Shown here piece by piece: positions 33,471-40,978 of a stretch of 64,000 nucleotides of DNA. Every line of letters begins with the position of its first letter. Within the stretch, counting starts at the first letter, position 1. The notes below the pieces were generated by a model. The model worked only from the letters and a program-made list of their open reading frames with translations. It was not told the DNA's origin and did not search any database. The stretch is from positions 1,364,001-1,428,000 of the forward strand of contig NZ_WOTN01000002.1 in the NCBI RefSeq assembly GCF_010993745.1, in the 5' to 3' direction. Origin of the DNA: Fodinicola acaciae (GTDB taxonomy: Bacteria; Actinomycetota; Actinomycetes; Mycobacteriales; HKI-0501). The position numbers and the translations under genes are program-made.

Positions 33471-34160
33471 TCCCCAGTCGTCCTCGATGACCGAAAACCA
33501 GCCGGCCGTGGTCAGCGCCGCCTCGACGGTGCCGAAAAGCCACTGCCCGGCTGGTACGTCGTCGTGCCGTACGATCGCCTCCAGCGCCGCCAGGAGATCA
33601 TCGGCCGGCCACCTCGGCAACGGCTCCTTTTCCAGTTCCCAGGCCAAATACTTGTTGTAAGGCCGCACGCGCCGATGGACCGCGAACATCACCGCCAGCG
33701 CAGACTGGAGCCCTTCGACCGCGTCCAGGTGCGCCGCGAACGGCCGGCCGTCGCGCCGGCTTTTCGCGGCGCGGTAACCGGCGTTGACATATCCGCCCAT
33801 CGCGGTCAACGCCAGCTCGCGCGACTCGGCTGCGGTGAGACGGGCTTTCCGCGCGACAATTCCAGCGATGTCGGCTTTGTCGATCAGGATTTTGACGTGT
33901 ACGAAGGCATATCGGTCCCAGTCAGCGGGATGGCCGGGCAGTGCGTACGTGCGAAACGCGGACAGTGGCATCCAGTTGACATCGAGCTCGGCCGACCGCG
34001 GTGGCAGCCATGACGGCTGGGTGTCGCTGGCGGTGACCAGATAGATGTCGTGGTCGGAGCGTACGGTCGCCATGCCTTCCCGAGCGCGCGAACCGCTCAG
34101 GACCGCACCGACGACATCGCTATCGCTCGCGGCGCGTTTGAGGAAATCGGCAACAAACAT
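33441..34160 (-). CDS. Nucleotidyltransferase-domain protein
   Basis: A 239-residue protein. VVGAVLSGSRAREGMATVRS followed by DHDIYLV is the classic GSxARG...SDxDI motif of minimal nucleotidyltransferases (Gly-Ser near residue 22, Asp pair near 37). LDVNWMPLSAF may give the third acidic residue. The C-terminal two thirds are helical (KARLTAAESRELALTAMGGY, PYNKYLAWELEKEPLPRWPA), similar to aminoglycoside-adenylyltransferase-like or kanamycin-type proteins. Function may be antibiotic or small-molecule nucleotidylation. ATG 34160 is preferred over ATG 34175 because GCGGAG lies seven bases upstream of it. Confidence 0.82.
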   Translation of the reverse strand: MFVADFLKRAASDSDVVGAVLSGSRAREGMATVRSDHDIYLVTASDTQPSWLPPRSAELDVNWMPLSAFRTYALPGHPADWDRYAFVHVKILIDKADIAGIVARKARLTAAESRELALTAMGGYVNAGYRAAKSRRDGRPFAAHLDAVEGLQSALAVMFAVHRRVRPYNKYLAWELEKEPLPRWPADDLLAALEAIVRHDDVPAGQWLFGTVEAALTTAGWFSVIEDDWGSDLDLLRPA

Positions 34161-34319
34161 GTGAGTTCTCCGCATGGTAAAGGAACGATCCCGGATCTGA
34201 CCACGCGGCTCATTTCACAATCGTGAAAATAGCTGAACGCTTTGCCGAAGGCGAACGGTTTTTCGAACGTGACGGCCGTTACCCTGTGATATTTCCCCGG
34301 CCGCGGGCAGAATGACGGC

Positions 34320-34931
34320 ATGAAGCTGCACGAGCGGATCGACGACCGGCTGCGCGACTTCATCCTGGAGCAGCCGGTCTTCTTCGTCGGTACGGCGCCA
34401 CTGTCGGCCGCCGGCCACGTGAACGTGTCGCCGAAAGGCATGCGCGGCACGCTCGCGGTCCTCGGCGAGCACCGGGTCGCCTATCTCGACTATGTGGCCA
34501 GCGGGGCGGAAACCATCGCGCATCTGCGGGAAAACGGCCGGATCGTGCTGATGTTCTGCGCCTTCTCCGGTCCGCCCAACGTCGTACGCCTGCACGGTCA
34601 CGGCCGTGTTCTGCTGCCTGGCGACGACGGCTTCGCGGAGCTGGAGACGCATTTCGCCGGCCAGCCGCGGCACGCTCGCCGCTCGATCATCGACGTGCGG
34701 ATCGACCGGGTCAGCGACTCGTGCGGGTTCAGCGTGCCGCGGATGGACTACGTCGAGGACCGCGACCTGCTGACGCGGCATTTCAGCCGCAAGGACGAGC
34801 AGCAGGTCGAGGACTACAAGGCGCTCAAGAACTCCTACAGCATCGACGGCCTGCCGGCACTGGGGTCGAAACAGACCCTAGTTGAGTCGGTGTCGGCTGC
34901 TGGCGAACAGGCGGTCCGGCAGACCGGTTGA
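34320..34931 (+). CDS. Pyridoxamine 5'-phosphate oxidase-like (split-barrel FMN) protein
   Basis: A 203-residue protein of the PNPOx-like split barrel. VFFVGTAPLSAAGHVNVSPK near residue 20-40 and HRVAYLDYVASGAETIAHLR near 58 are typical flavin-contacting segments, as are NGRIVLMFCAFSGPPNVVRL and HGHGRVL. Residues 120-165 (ARRSIIDVRIDRVSDSCGFS, VPRMDYVEDRD) are shared by the F420/FMN pyridoxamine oxidase-related family with C-terminal extension. It probably binds FMN or F420 and performs a redox step; true PNP oxidation is unlikely. The 3' end overlaps the convergent cysteine-rich gene by 54 bases. Confidence 0.88.
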   Translation: MKLHERIDDRLRDFILEQPVFFVGTAPLSAAGHVNVSPKGMRGTLAVLGEHRVAYLDYVASGAETIAHLRENGRIVLMFCAFSGPPNVVRLHGHGRVLLPGDDGFAELETHFAGQPRHARRSIIDVRIDRVSDSCGFSVPRMDYVEDRDLLTRHFSRKDEQQVEDYKALKNSYSIDGLPALGSKQTLVESVSAAGEQAVRQTG

Positions 34932-35204
34932 CATGCCGTCGCGGAGCCAGTCACACACCACTGCCACGTCGTCCTGCTCCAACGGCCCGAGCAGCGCCGC
35001 GCTGCCGTGCGGCCGGTGATCCGTGCCACACGGCTGGACCATGACGACCTCGCCGTCGGACCGCTGAGCCGAGCCGCAGTAGGTGCGTCCCAGCAGGCAG
35101 CCGGCGCGTACGAGCACGCCGTGCGGACAACCGCGGACCGTGTCGCGCAGCTTGTCCAGCGACAGCGCGCACCGCTCGCAGCTGACCGCGATGAAGCCAC
35201 TCAC
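34878..35204 (-). CDS. Cysteine-rich protein in the Zur-type ribosomal operon, possibly ferredoxin-like
   Basis: A 108-residue protein with seven cysteines: [20 protein letters not shown], then [29 protein letters not shown] and [10 protein letters not shown]. The spacing resembles thioredoxin-like (2Fe-2S) ferredoxin-fold proteins or a metal-binding protein. It is the third gene of an operon with cysteine-free L33 and S14: its ATG overlaps the S14 stop by 4 bases (ATGA). The operon has a Zur box, so the protein is probably made under zinc shortage. A role in metal handling is inferred; I do not recognise a named family with certainty. Confidence 0.7.
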   Translation of the reverse strand: MSGFIAVSCERCALSLDKLRDTVRGCPHGVLVRAGCLLGRTYCGSAQRSDGEVVMVQPCGTDHRPHGSAALLGPLEQDDVAVVCDWLRDGMSTGLPDRLFASSRHRLN

Positions 35205-35506
35205 CAGCTCGACTTCCGTACGCCCGGCAGCTGGCCGTCATGCGCGAGCTGCCGCAGCCGGATCCGGGACAGGCCAAACGCGCGTACGAACCCGCGCGCA
35301 CGTCCGTCGACGACGTCACGGTTGCGTACGCGCGTCGCACTCGCGTCGCGCGGCTGCCGCGCTAGCGCCGACACAGCCGCGGCCTTCTCCGCGTCGGTAC
35401 TCGAAGGACTCGCGATGGCGGCCTTCAGCACGGCGCGCCGCTCCGCGTAGTGCGCGACCATACGCCTGCGCTGCGCATCGCGCGCGATCTTGCTCTTCTT
35501 CGCCAC
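35201..35506 (-). CDS. rpsN: 30S ribosomal protein S14, zinc-independent paralogue
   Basis: A 101-residue S14. [20 protein letters not shown] and [20 protein letters not shown] at the start, then [20 protein letters not shown] and [20 protein letters not shown] at the end, are the S14 signature. Zinc-binding S14 is about 61 residues with two CxxC motifs. This long form has no cysteine. Such C-minus paralogues replace the zinc form when zinc is scarce, freeing zinc from ribosomes. Its GTG start overlaps the L33 stop (TAGTG). Confidence 0.96.
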   Translation of the reverse strand: MAKKSKIARDAQRRRMVAHYAERRAVLKAAIASPSSTDAEKAAAVSALARQPRDASATRVRNRDVVDGRARGFVRAFGLSRIRLRQLAHDGQLPGVRKSSW

Positions 35507-35673
35507 TACCGCTCCTCGCGGAAGTCGACGTGCCGCCGCGCCACCGGGTCGTACTTGCGCAACACCAGCCTGTCCGGGTCGTTACGGCGGTTCTTCCTGG
35601 TCACGTACGTGTAACCGGTGCCAGCGGTGGACCGCATTTTGATCACCGGACGTACGTCGTTGGCCTTCGCCAC
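35506..35673 (-). CDS. rpmG: 50S ribosomal protein L33, zinc-independent paralogue
   Basis: A 55-residue L33. [20 protein letters not shown] is followed by [20 protein letters not shown] and [15 protein letters not shown], the full-length family pattern. The CxxC pairs of zinc-binding L33 are absent. GTG 35673 is preceded by AGGAG at six bases. It is the first gene of the operon and stands 36 bases downstream of the Zur box, so zinc starvation should induce it. Confidence 0.96.
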   Translation of the reverse strand: MAKANDVRPVIKMRSTAGTGYTYVTRKNRRNDPDRLVLRKYDPVARRHVDFREER

Positions 35674-35708
35674 GGCTGCTCCTCTCGCGTGCGTGCTCCG
35701 AGTAAAAT

Positions 35709-35723
35709 TGAAAACGATTTTCA
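35709..35723. promoter_or_regulatory. Zur box
   Basis: TGAAAACGATTTTCA is a near-perfect palindrome (arms TGAAAA/TTTTCA) matching the actinobacterial Zur consensus. It lies before cysteine-free L33 and S14 genes, the standard Zur targets. Zinc-bound Zur should repress the operon. Confidence 0.88.
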
Positions 35724-35824
35724 TGTCAACTTATTCCGGAGCTGGCGCACGCCACTCGGCCCCCTCGCTGACCTGGCGGATCAGTAGGGGGCCGAGCAGG
35801 CAACGGGGGTCGTTGCGAAGAGGG

Positions 35825-36016
35825 CTAGAGGAGGGACGCCGAGGACGACGGGATGCGCGCGCTCACGTAGTCGCTGACCGTCTGCCAGTCGGCGAGGTCG
35901 CCTTCGGGGTGAACGAGCATCTGGCCGCAGCGCTGGCAACGCGCGAGCTCAAGCGTCTCGTGCGGCCGGTTGATCGCGCCGAGAGCGTTGCCGGGCAGGT
36001 GCAGGTGGCGCATCAC
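35825..36016 (-). CDS. Small protein with one CxxC knuckle
   Basis: A protein of about 63 residues: MRHLHLPGNALGAINRPHET, then LELARCQRCGQMLVHPEGDL and ADWQTVSDYVSARIPSS. One CxxC (CQRC) plus nearby His could bind a metal or be half of a dimeric zinc ribbon. GGAGG lies nine bases before GTG 36016 and twelve before ATG 36013, so the start is one of these two. It sits between the Zur-controlled operon and a membrane protein gene. No family recognised. Confidence 0.6.
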   Translation of the reverse strand: MMRHLHLPGNALGAINRPHETLELARCQRCGQMLVHPEGDLADWQTVSDYVSARIPSSSASLL

Positions 36017-36105
36017 GGTGTCTGTCCTCCGATCGGTGTCACCTAGAGGATGTTGACTGTGACTGTACGTCGCTGCACGTGCACGATATGCGCCTCGAGT
36101 GACGG

Positions 36106-36759
36106 TCATTCCATGCGCGCATTGCCGGCTTTGCGGCGTTGTGCCTGCCCGTACCGGATCGTCCAGATGATCAGCGCCACGATCACCACGATCGGCAGCA
36201 CCTGCGAGATGACGACCATCACCGAGAACGGCAGCAGGAAGGTGAGGATAGTACGGACCGCCACCTCGGCCAGGAACGACACACCCCAGACGATCGTGGT
36301 GACGCGCTGTGCGCGCCGGAAGCCGGCGTACTGCCAGAGGTCGTTCCAGCGCTGGACCCCGGCCGGCGTGCCGTCGGTGGCAAACCGGCGGCCGAAGAAA
36401 AACATCAGCGGACGCGGGAAAAGCAGTGAGACCAGCAGCACGATGCCAAACAGCGCGGTCGGCGCCGAGTCCTTCAGGATGGCGATCCGTGGACTGTTGA
36501 AGGCCAGCGAGCTGACGACGCCGATGGCCAGCAACACCAGCACAAACAGGCTCAGCTCGTCGAGCCGGCGCTGTTTGGCGTAGACGATGGCGATCTCGAC
36601 GACCGGCCAGACGCCGCTGACCGCCAGCGCGGCGACCTCGTTGACGCCGTACGCCGTGAGGATGAAATACGTGGCGGTGGTGAGCACCACGTTGAAGATG
36701 ATCGTCGGCAACAGGCCCTTGATTATTCCGGCTGGTTTGACCGTTTCGGTGGTCGTCAT
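36106..36759 (-). CDS. VC0807-like integral membrane protein
   Basis: A 217-residue polytopic membrane protein with about six hydrophobic segments. IIKGLLPTIIFNVVLTTATY and VAALAVSGVWPVVEIAIVYA, then FLVLVLLAIGVVSSLAF-type segments, DSAPTALFGIVLLVSLLF and RTILTFLLPFSVMVVISQVL. The segment FPRPLMFFFGRRFATDGTP resembles the intracellular-septation/VC0807 family. The role of this family is unknown. It is divergent from a PaaX-type regulator gene with about 40 bases between, and may be its target. Confidence 0.8.
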   Translation of the reverse strand: MTTTETVKPAGIIKGLLPTIIFNVVLTTATYFILTAYGVNEVAALAVSGVWPVVEIAIVYAKQRRLDELSLFVLVLLAIGVVSSLAFNSPRIAILKDSAPTALFGIVLLVSLLFPRPLMFFFGRRFATDGTPAGVQRWNDLWQYAGFRRAQRVTTIVWGVSFLAEVAVRTILTFLLPFSVMVVISQVLPIVVIVALIIWTIRYGQAQRRKAGNARME

Positions 36760-36800
36760 CGGCGTGCTCCTGCTCGCGGGACCAATGTGTGACGTTTACG

Positions 36801-37643
36801 ATGACGATCGTGAGCGATAGCGTCAAGTACGGCTCGGGTGGCTCGGTCTCGCTCGTGCCGTTTCTCTACGGCGTCTGTGCGCGAGACGAGATGCCTGGCA
36901 CGATCCTGACCGCGCTGCTGGGCGATCTCGGTCTGACCACTGCCGCGGCTCGTGCGCTGATCGCGCGGATGCGGCGTGACGGCCAGCTGGCCGGCCGGCG
37001 GCGTGGCCGCACCGTCGACTATCGGATGATCGGTGAGTTTCGCCGGCAATATGACCGGATCCGTACGTCCGACAGCCGGCAACCGGTGCCGTGGCGCGGC
37101 CATTTCCACGCGCTGCTTTTTCAGGTGCCGGAGGAACACCGCGCATTTCGCGACGCGTTGCGCCGGCACGCGGTCTTCACCGGCTATGGCACCATGCAGC
37201 CTGGCGTCTTGATTTCGTTGACAGACAGGCGATCCGCGCTGCTCGACCAGCTGCCACCGCTGCCAAGCGGTGCGCGCGTCGTTTCCGCCACACTCGGGAT
37301 GTCCACAGTGGACGCGGCCGCCGCGGCTCACCGGGCCTGGGACCTCGGCGCGTTGGCCGAGCGTTATCGTGCGCACATCCTCACACTCACACCGGAAACG
37401 CGCCGCGACGAGCCGCTGCCGGCCGACGGTCGTACGCTGCGCCGCTGGTCGGACCTGACCACCACGATGTGGCGCGACATCGGCATGCAGCCTGACCTGT
37501 CACCGGAGTTGTTGCCGGACGACTGGCCGGGCAAGCGGTTGCTGGAGCTGCTGATCGCGATGGACCGGCGTTATTATCCGGCCGTACGCACGTATGTGGA
37601 CGAGCTGTTCAGCGCTTCTTCCGCGCCAGCAACAGATCCGTGA
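36801..37643 (+). CDS. PaaX-family transcriptional regulator
   Basis: About 280 residues. The N-terminal winged helix (GTILTALLGDLGLTTAAARA, LIARMRRDGQLAGRRRGRTV, DYRMIGEFRRQYDRI) is the PaaX DNA-binding domain. The central part (WRGHFHALLFQVPEEHRAFR, DALRRHAVFTGYGTMQPGVL) and C-terminal region (LSPELLPDDWPGKRLLELLI) match the PaaX family, named for the phenylacetyl-CoA-responsive repressor. No phenylacetate (paa) genes are nearby, so the ligand is probably different. The adjacent divergent membrane protein is the likely local target. ATG 36801 is chosen; GTG 36789 in frame is possible. Confidence 0.85.
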   Translation: MTIVSDSVKYGSGGSVSLVPFLYGVCARDEMPGTILTALLGDLGLTTAAARALIARMRRDGQLAGRRRGRTVDYRMIGEFRRQYDRIRTSDSRQPVPWRGHFHALLFQVPEEHRAFRDALRRHAVFTGYGTMQPGVLISLTDRRSALLDQLPPLPSGARVVSATLGMSTVDAAAAAHRAWDLGALAERYRAHILTLTPETRRDEPLPADGRTLRRWSDLTTTMWRDIGMQPDLSPELLPDDWPGKRLLELLIAMDRRYYPAVRTYVDELFSASSAPATDP

Positions 37644-38304
37644 CGAGCAGGATCCAGGCGGCCAGCAGGATGCCGGCGGCGATCCACAACGCGCGGTCGC
37701 CGATCCACATCGTGCACAGCGCGCCGATCGCCGCGCCGGCCAGGAAAGACAGGCAGACCAGGCCAAACCAGAGCGTCAGCCGGCGGTTGCGCGAGTCCGG
37801 CTCGCGGATGGCCGCGAACGCGTGTCCGACGAACGACCGGAGGTTGTTGGTCGTCACGATCGTGCTGTATGACTGACCGCCCACGCGCCGGAAGGACGTC
37901 GACTGAATCGCCGCCACGAAAGAGATTCCCAGCGCCAGCCAGCTGGATGTGAAAGCCCGCGGCAGGCCGGCGACAATGCCGAGAAAGACGATTTCCAGGC
38001 CGAGGGTGCTGGCCGACGGCCAGGGCACGAACCGGCGCGCCGCCGGCAGCATCAGGCATTCGCCGACCAGGCCGCCGACGACGAACGCGGCCACCGGCAA
38101 CAAATGTCCTACGGTGTCACCCCAGTGTGTGGCGGCGGCGGACACGCCGGCCAGGATGATGTTGCCGGTCATCGCGTTCGCGAACACGCCGCCGTGGTCG
38201 AGATAGGTGAGCGCGTCCAGAAAACCGCTGGCGATCGCGAGAAGTCCCGCGATGACCAGCGACTCCTGTCCGTCCCGGACCCGCCGCACCGGCACATGTG
38301 TCAT
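37609..38304 (-). CDS. DUF1275 (YoaK-like) membrane protein
   Basis: A 231-residue membrane protein with about six segments. IAGLLAIASGFLDALTYLDH, GGVFANAMTGNIILAGVSAA and GHLLPVAAFVVGGLVGECLM hold the DUF1275 hallmarks (SGxxDAxxxL..., NxxTGNxV). AAIQSTSFRRVGGQSYSTIV and TTNNLRSFVGH are the second conserved block. Function of the family is unknown; a transport role is often guessed. The 3' end overlaps the convergent PaaX-type gene by 35 bases. It stands alone. Confidence 0.93.
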   Translation of the reverse strand: MTHVPVRRVRDGQESLVIAGLLAIASGFLDALTYLDHGGVFANAMTGNIILAGVSAAATHWGDTVGHLLPVAAFVVGGLVGECLMLPAARRFVPWPSASTLGLEIVFLGIVAGLPRAFTSSWLALGISFVAAIQSTSFRRVGGQSYSTIVTTNNLRSFVGHAFAAIREPDSRNRRLTLWFGLVCLSFLAGAAIGALCTMWIGDRALWIAAGILLAAWILLVTDLLLARKKR

Positions 38305-38366
38305 CCCGCCTGGACCTTACCCGATCGACTACGGTCACATCCGTGACGACGGTCGCGATCTCTTCG

Positions 38367-39260
38367 TCAGGAAATGCTGGCGACCGCGAGTGCGGCCGCC
38401 TGGCCGATCGCGTGGTTCATCGGTGTTTCCATGCCGTCGCGTTCGGTGCGGGTGAAGACGGCCACCGCGTACGTGCGACCGTCCGGAAACTCCACGACGC
38501 CGGCCTCGTTGCGTACGGTGCCGGCCAGGCCACCGCTTTTCGCGGAAACCGTTGCCGGATAAGGAAATCCGCTGGCCAGTCGGTTTTTGGTGAGCTGCTT
38601 GGCCATCAGCTCGCGGACCCGCCGGCAGGCGGCGGCCGGGCCGGCCTGGTCGGTCCAGATCAGCCGCAGCAGCGTGGTCATTTCCCGCGCGGTCGTACGC
38701 GTCGCGGTCGCCGGCCGCAACTCGCGGCCTTGCCGCATCCGTGTCGTCGCCGCCGCGTTTTCCGCATCCGACGGCGGCCGCCATCGGGTGAGGTCGTCCC
38801 ATCCGGCGAAGCCGGCGTCCTGTCCGATCCGGTCGATGACCGTCCGGATGTCGCCGGTCATCACGGTTTCGGTGAGTCCGAGCTTGCGCAGTGACGCGTT
38901 GATGCTGTCGAGACCGGCGGCGCGTACCAACGCGTCCGTGGCGACGTTGTCGCTGATCGTCAGCATTGGCGCCACAAGGTCGCGCAGCGACACCTCGATG
39001 TCGTCCTGGAACAGCGAAAACCCGACCGTGCCGGGCGTGCGGTCGGCGGCCGTCAACCGTACGCGCCGAGCCGGGTCGAGCCGGCCGTCGGCGAACTGGC
39101 GCTCGGCCTCCAGTGCGACACAGATCTTGATGACCGAGCCGGCCACCATCGGCTCGTCGGCGCCGAAGCCGGCCTCGCCGGAGCCGTCGAGCGCCACTGC
39201 CGAGACCGTCCCCGTGCAGTTGGCCGCCAGGAACAGCTCGGTCAGTTCCTCGTCGATCAT
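38367..39260 (-). CDS. Class A beta-lactamase-like serine hydrolase without omega-loop Glu
   Basis: A 297-residue protein of the beta-lactamase/DD-peptidase fold. AGSVIKICVALEAERQFADG near residue 41 has the nucleophile SxxK (SVIK). MLTISDNVATDALVRAAG near 101 has the SDN triad. The C-terminal VSAKSGGLAGTVRNEAGVVE has KSG, in place of KTG. The omega loop that should carry ExxLN reads DIRTVIDRIGQDAGFAGWDD without a matching Glu, so fast deacylation is doubtful. No signal peptide is present. It may be a cytosolic esterase-like or PBP-related hydrolase and not a resistance enzyme. Stands alone. Confidence 0.87.
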   Translation of the reverse strand: MIDEELTELFLAANCTGTVSAVALDGSGEAGFGADEPMVAGSVIKICVALEAERQFADGRLDPARRVRLTAADRTPGTVGFSLFQDDIEVSLRDLVAPMLTISDNVATDALVRAAGLDSINASLRKLGLTETVMTGDIRTVIDRIGQDAGFAGWDDLTRWRPPSDAENAAATTRMRQGRELRPATATRTTAREMTTLLRLIWTDQAGPAAACRRVRELMAKQLTKNRLASGFPYPATVSAKSGGLAGTVRNEAGVVEFPDGRTYAVAVFTRTERDGMETPMNHAIGQAAALAVASIS

Positions 39261-39272
39261 GGCCCCATTATG

Positions 39273-40199
39273 TCAGCGGAAAAACGCCAACAGCTCGGAG
39301 GCGACGACATCCGGCTGCTCGTCGACGATGAAATGTCCGCTGTTCTCGACGCGGCGGATGGTCGGATCAACCGCTTTTTTCGGCAGTCCCGCGGCCATGA
39401 AGCCATAGCTCGGGCCGGAGACCAGGCCGAGCACCGGTGTGCGCAGCCGCGGATATGCCCGCTGGTCCTCGATATCCTGGCTGAACGTCTGATACCAGCC
39501 GTTGCCTGCCCTGATCGCTTCCGGCGTCGAGTACGCATGCGCGTAGATCGCGCGGTCGCGCTCGTCGATGGCCGTCGGATTGACCAGCATCATCCCGAAA
39601 ACGGCGTCGGCCATCAGCCGGAACCGGCCGGTGAGCAGCCGCTCCGGCAGGCCGTGCACCTGGTTGAAGGCAAACCACCAGAGATAGAACGACTCGCCAG
39701 GCCGCGGGACCAGCGTCATGCCATACCAGCTCTGGTCCGGATGCATCACGTCCAGCAGCGCGATTTTCGTGACGGACTCCGGAAAATTGGCGGCGAGGCT
39801 CTGCGCGACCATGGCCCCGATGTCATGGCCGGCCACGGCGGCCCGCTGGTATCCCAACGCCCGGACGAGGTCGCGGATGTCGCGAGCCATCGTCTTCTTG
39901 TCATAGCCGGTGGCCGGCTTCGCCGACCTGTTCATGCCGCGCAGGTCCACGGCGATGACCCGATAGTGCTTCGCCAGCAGCGGCATGATCCGGTGGAACT
40001 GCCACCACGTCTGCGGCCAGCCAGGCAAGAGGATGAGTGGCGCTCCTCTTCCGCCGGCCACGTAATGCAGCCGCGTGCCGTTCACCTCCGCCATGGCACT
40101 GCGAAAGCCCGGCAACGAGACGTCAGCGGGGACGGTTGGTGCGCCGGTCGCCGCCAGCGCCAGCGCCGACGTGGCGGCGAGCATCTTGCGCCTCTCCAT
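39273..40199 (-). CDS. Exported alpha/beta hydrolase, epoxide hydrolase-like
   Basis: A 308-residue protein. The first about 25 residues (MERRKMLAATSALALAATGA) form an export signal with a basic start resembling Tat signals, though not a full twin-Arg consensus. The hydrolase core has ILLPGWPQTWWQFHRIMPLL (HGxP-like region as LPGWP) and the nucleophile elbow VAGHDIGAMVAQSLA near residue 122. There the nucleophile is Asp, as in epoxide hydrolases and dehalogenases. The acid lies near SGPSYGFM and the catalytic His in NSGHFIVDEQPD. ATG 40199 has GGAG five bases upstream. It is followed upstream on the same strand by a TetR gene, which may regulate it. Confidence 0.88.
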   Translation of the reverse strand: MERRKMLAATSALALAATGAPTVPADVSLPGFRSAMAEVNGTRLHYVAGGRGAPLILLPGWPQTWWQFHRIMPLLAKHYRVIAVDLRGMNRSAKPATGYDKKTMARDIRDLVRALGYQRAAVAGHDIGAMVAQSLAANFPESVTKIALLDVMHPDQSWYGMTLVPRPGESFYLWWFAFNQVHGLPERLLTGRFRLMADAVFGMMLVNPTAIDERDRAIYAHAYSTPEAIRAGNGWYQTFSQDIEDQRAYPRLRTPVLGLVSGPSYGFMAAGLPKKAVDPTIRRVENSGHFIVDEQPDVVASELLAFFR

Positions 40200-40244
40200 A
40201 GCGACTCCGTTCTTGATCGAGCGTTCCAATATGAGGTCAAAAAA

Positions 40245-40823
40245 TTAGTCGAGCAGGGACAGCGCCTGCGCCACCGCGGCCTCCAGTCGGCGACGGTCCG
40301 GCCGCTTGGCGATCACCCGTACGCCTTGCAGAAACGTCACCAGAAACCGGGCCAGCGCGTACGGATCCTTGTCGGCGCCCAGTTCTCCCTGGTCGGCCGC
40401 GCGCATCAGGCTCCCCAGCAACGCCGATTCCAGTCCGGTCAGGCCCTCGTCGACGCGGCGCGCCACGTCGTGGTCGGCCGGTGCCAGCTCGACCGCCGCG
40501 TTGGTCACGAAACAGCCTTTGCGGTCGGGGTCGGTCAGCGCCTTGTCGGCAAACGCCTTGACCAGCGCGCGTACGCCCGGGAGAGCCGGACCGGACTGCG
40601 CCAGCATGTGTGTGTAAATGCCGGCGATGTCCGTGCAGTAACGGTCGAGTGCCAGCAGATAGAGATCGTGTTTGCTGCCGAAGGTGGCATAGATGCTGGC
40701 CCGTCCGATGCCGAGGTGGTCGACCAGGTCCTGCATCGAGGTCGCCTCGTAACCGCGCCGCCAGAACAGCTCGATCGCCGCCTGCAGTGCGACATCCGGG
40801 TCGAACTCCTTGGTCCTCGGCAC
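40245..40823 (-). CDS. TetR/AcrR-family regulator
   Basis: A 192-residue regulator: MPRTKEFDPDVALQAAIELF, then WRRGYEATSMQDLVDHLGIG and RASIYATFGSKHDLYLLALD. This is the TetR HTH of the large group related to AcrR-type repressors such as AcuR/NemR. The C-terminal domain has KGCFVTNAAVELAPADHDVA, with a conserved Cys that in NemR-like proteins senses electrophiles. GGGAGG sits immediately before GTG 40823. Upstream, TCAGAACGATCAG (40845-40857) is a possible half-palindromic operator. It precedes the epoxide-hydrolase-like gene by 45 bases on the same strand and may be in one transcript with it. Confidence 0.92.
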   Translation of the reverse strand: MPRTKEFDPDVALQAAIELFWRRGYEATSMQDLVDHLGIGRASIYATFGSKHDLYLLALDRYCTDIAGIYTHMLAQSGPALPGVRALVKAFADKALTDPDRKGCFVTNAAVELAPADHDVARRVDEGLTGLESALLGSLMRAADQGELGADKDPYALARFLVTFLQGVRVIAKRPDRRRLEAAVAQALSLLD

Positions 40824-40978
40824 CTCCCGGACGCTACGGCATATCAGAACGATCAGTCAAGAAGGTCGCCGCTGCCGGCACTGGTCCGCGGAGATTTTCG
40901 GCGTTCGCGCGGTTTGGCCTTGACTGTCGCGGCCGGAATGGCGATATTGCGCTGGGACCGAGGCAGGGGAGCTGTGCC

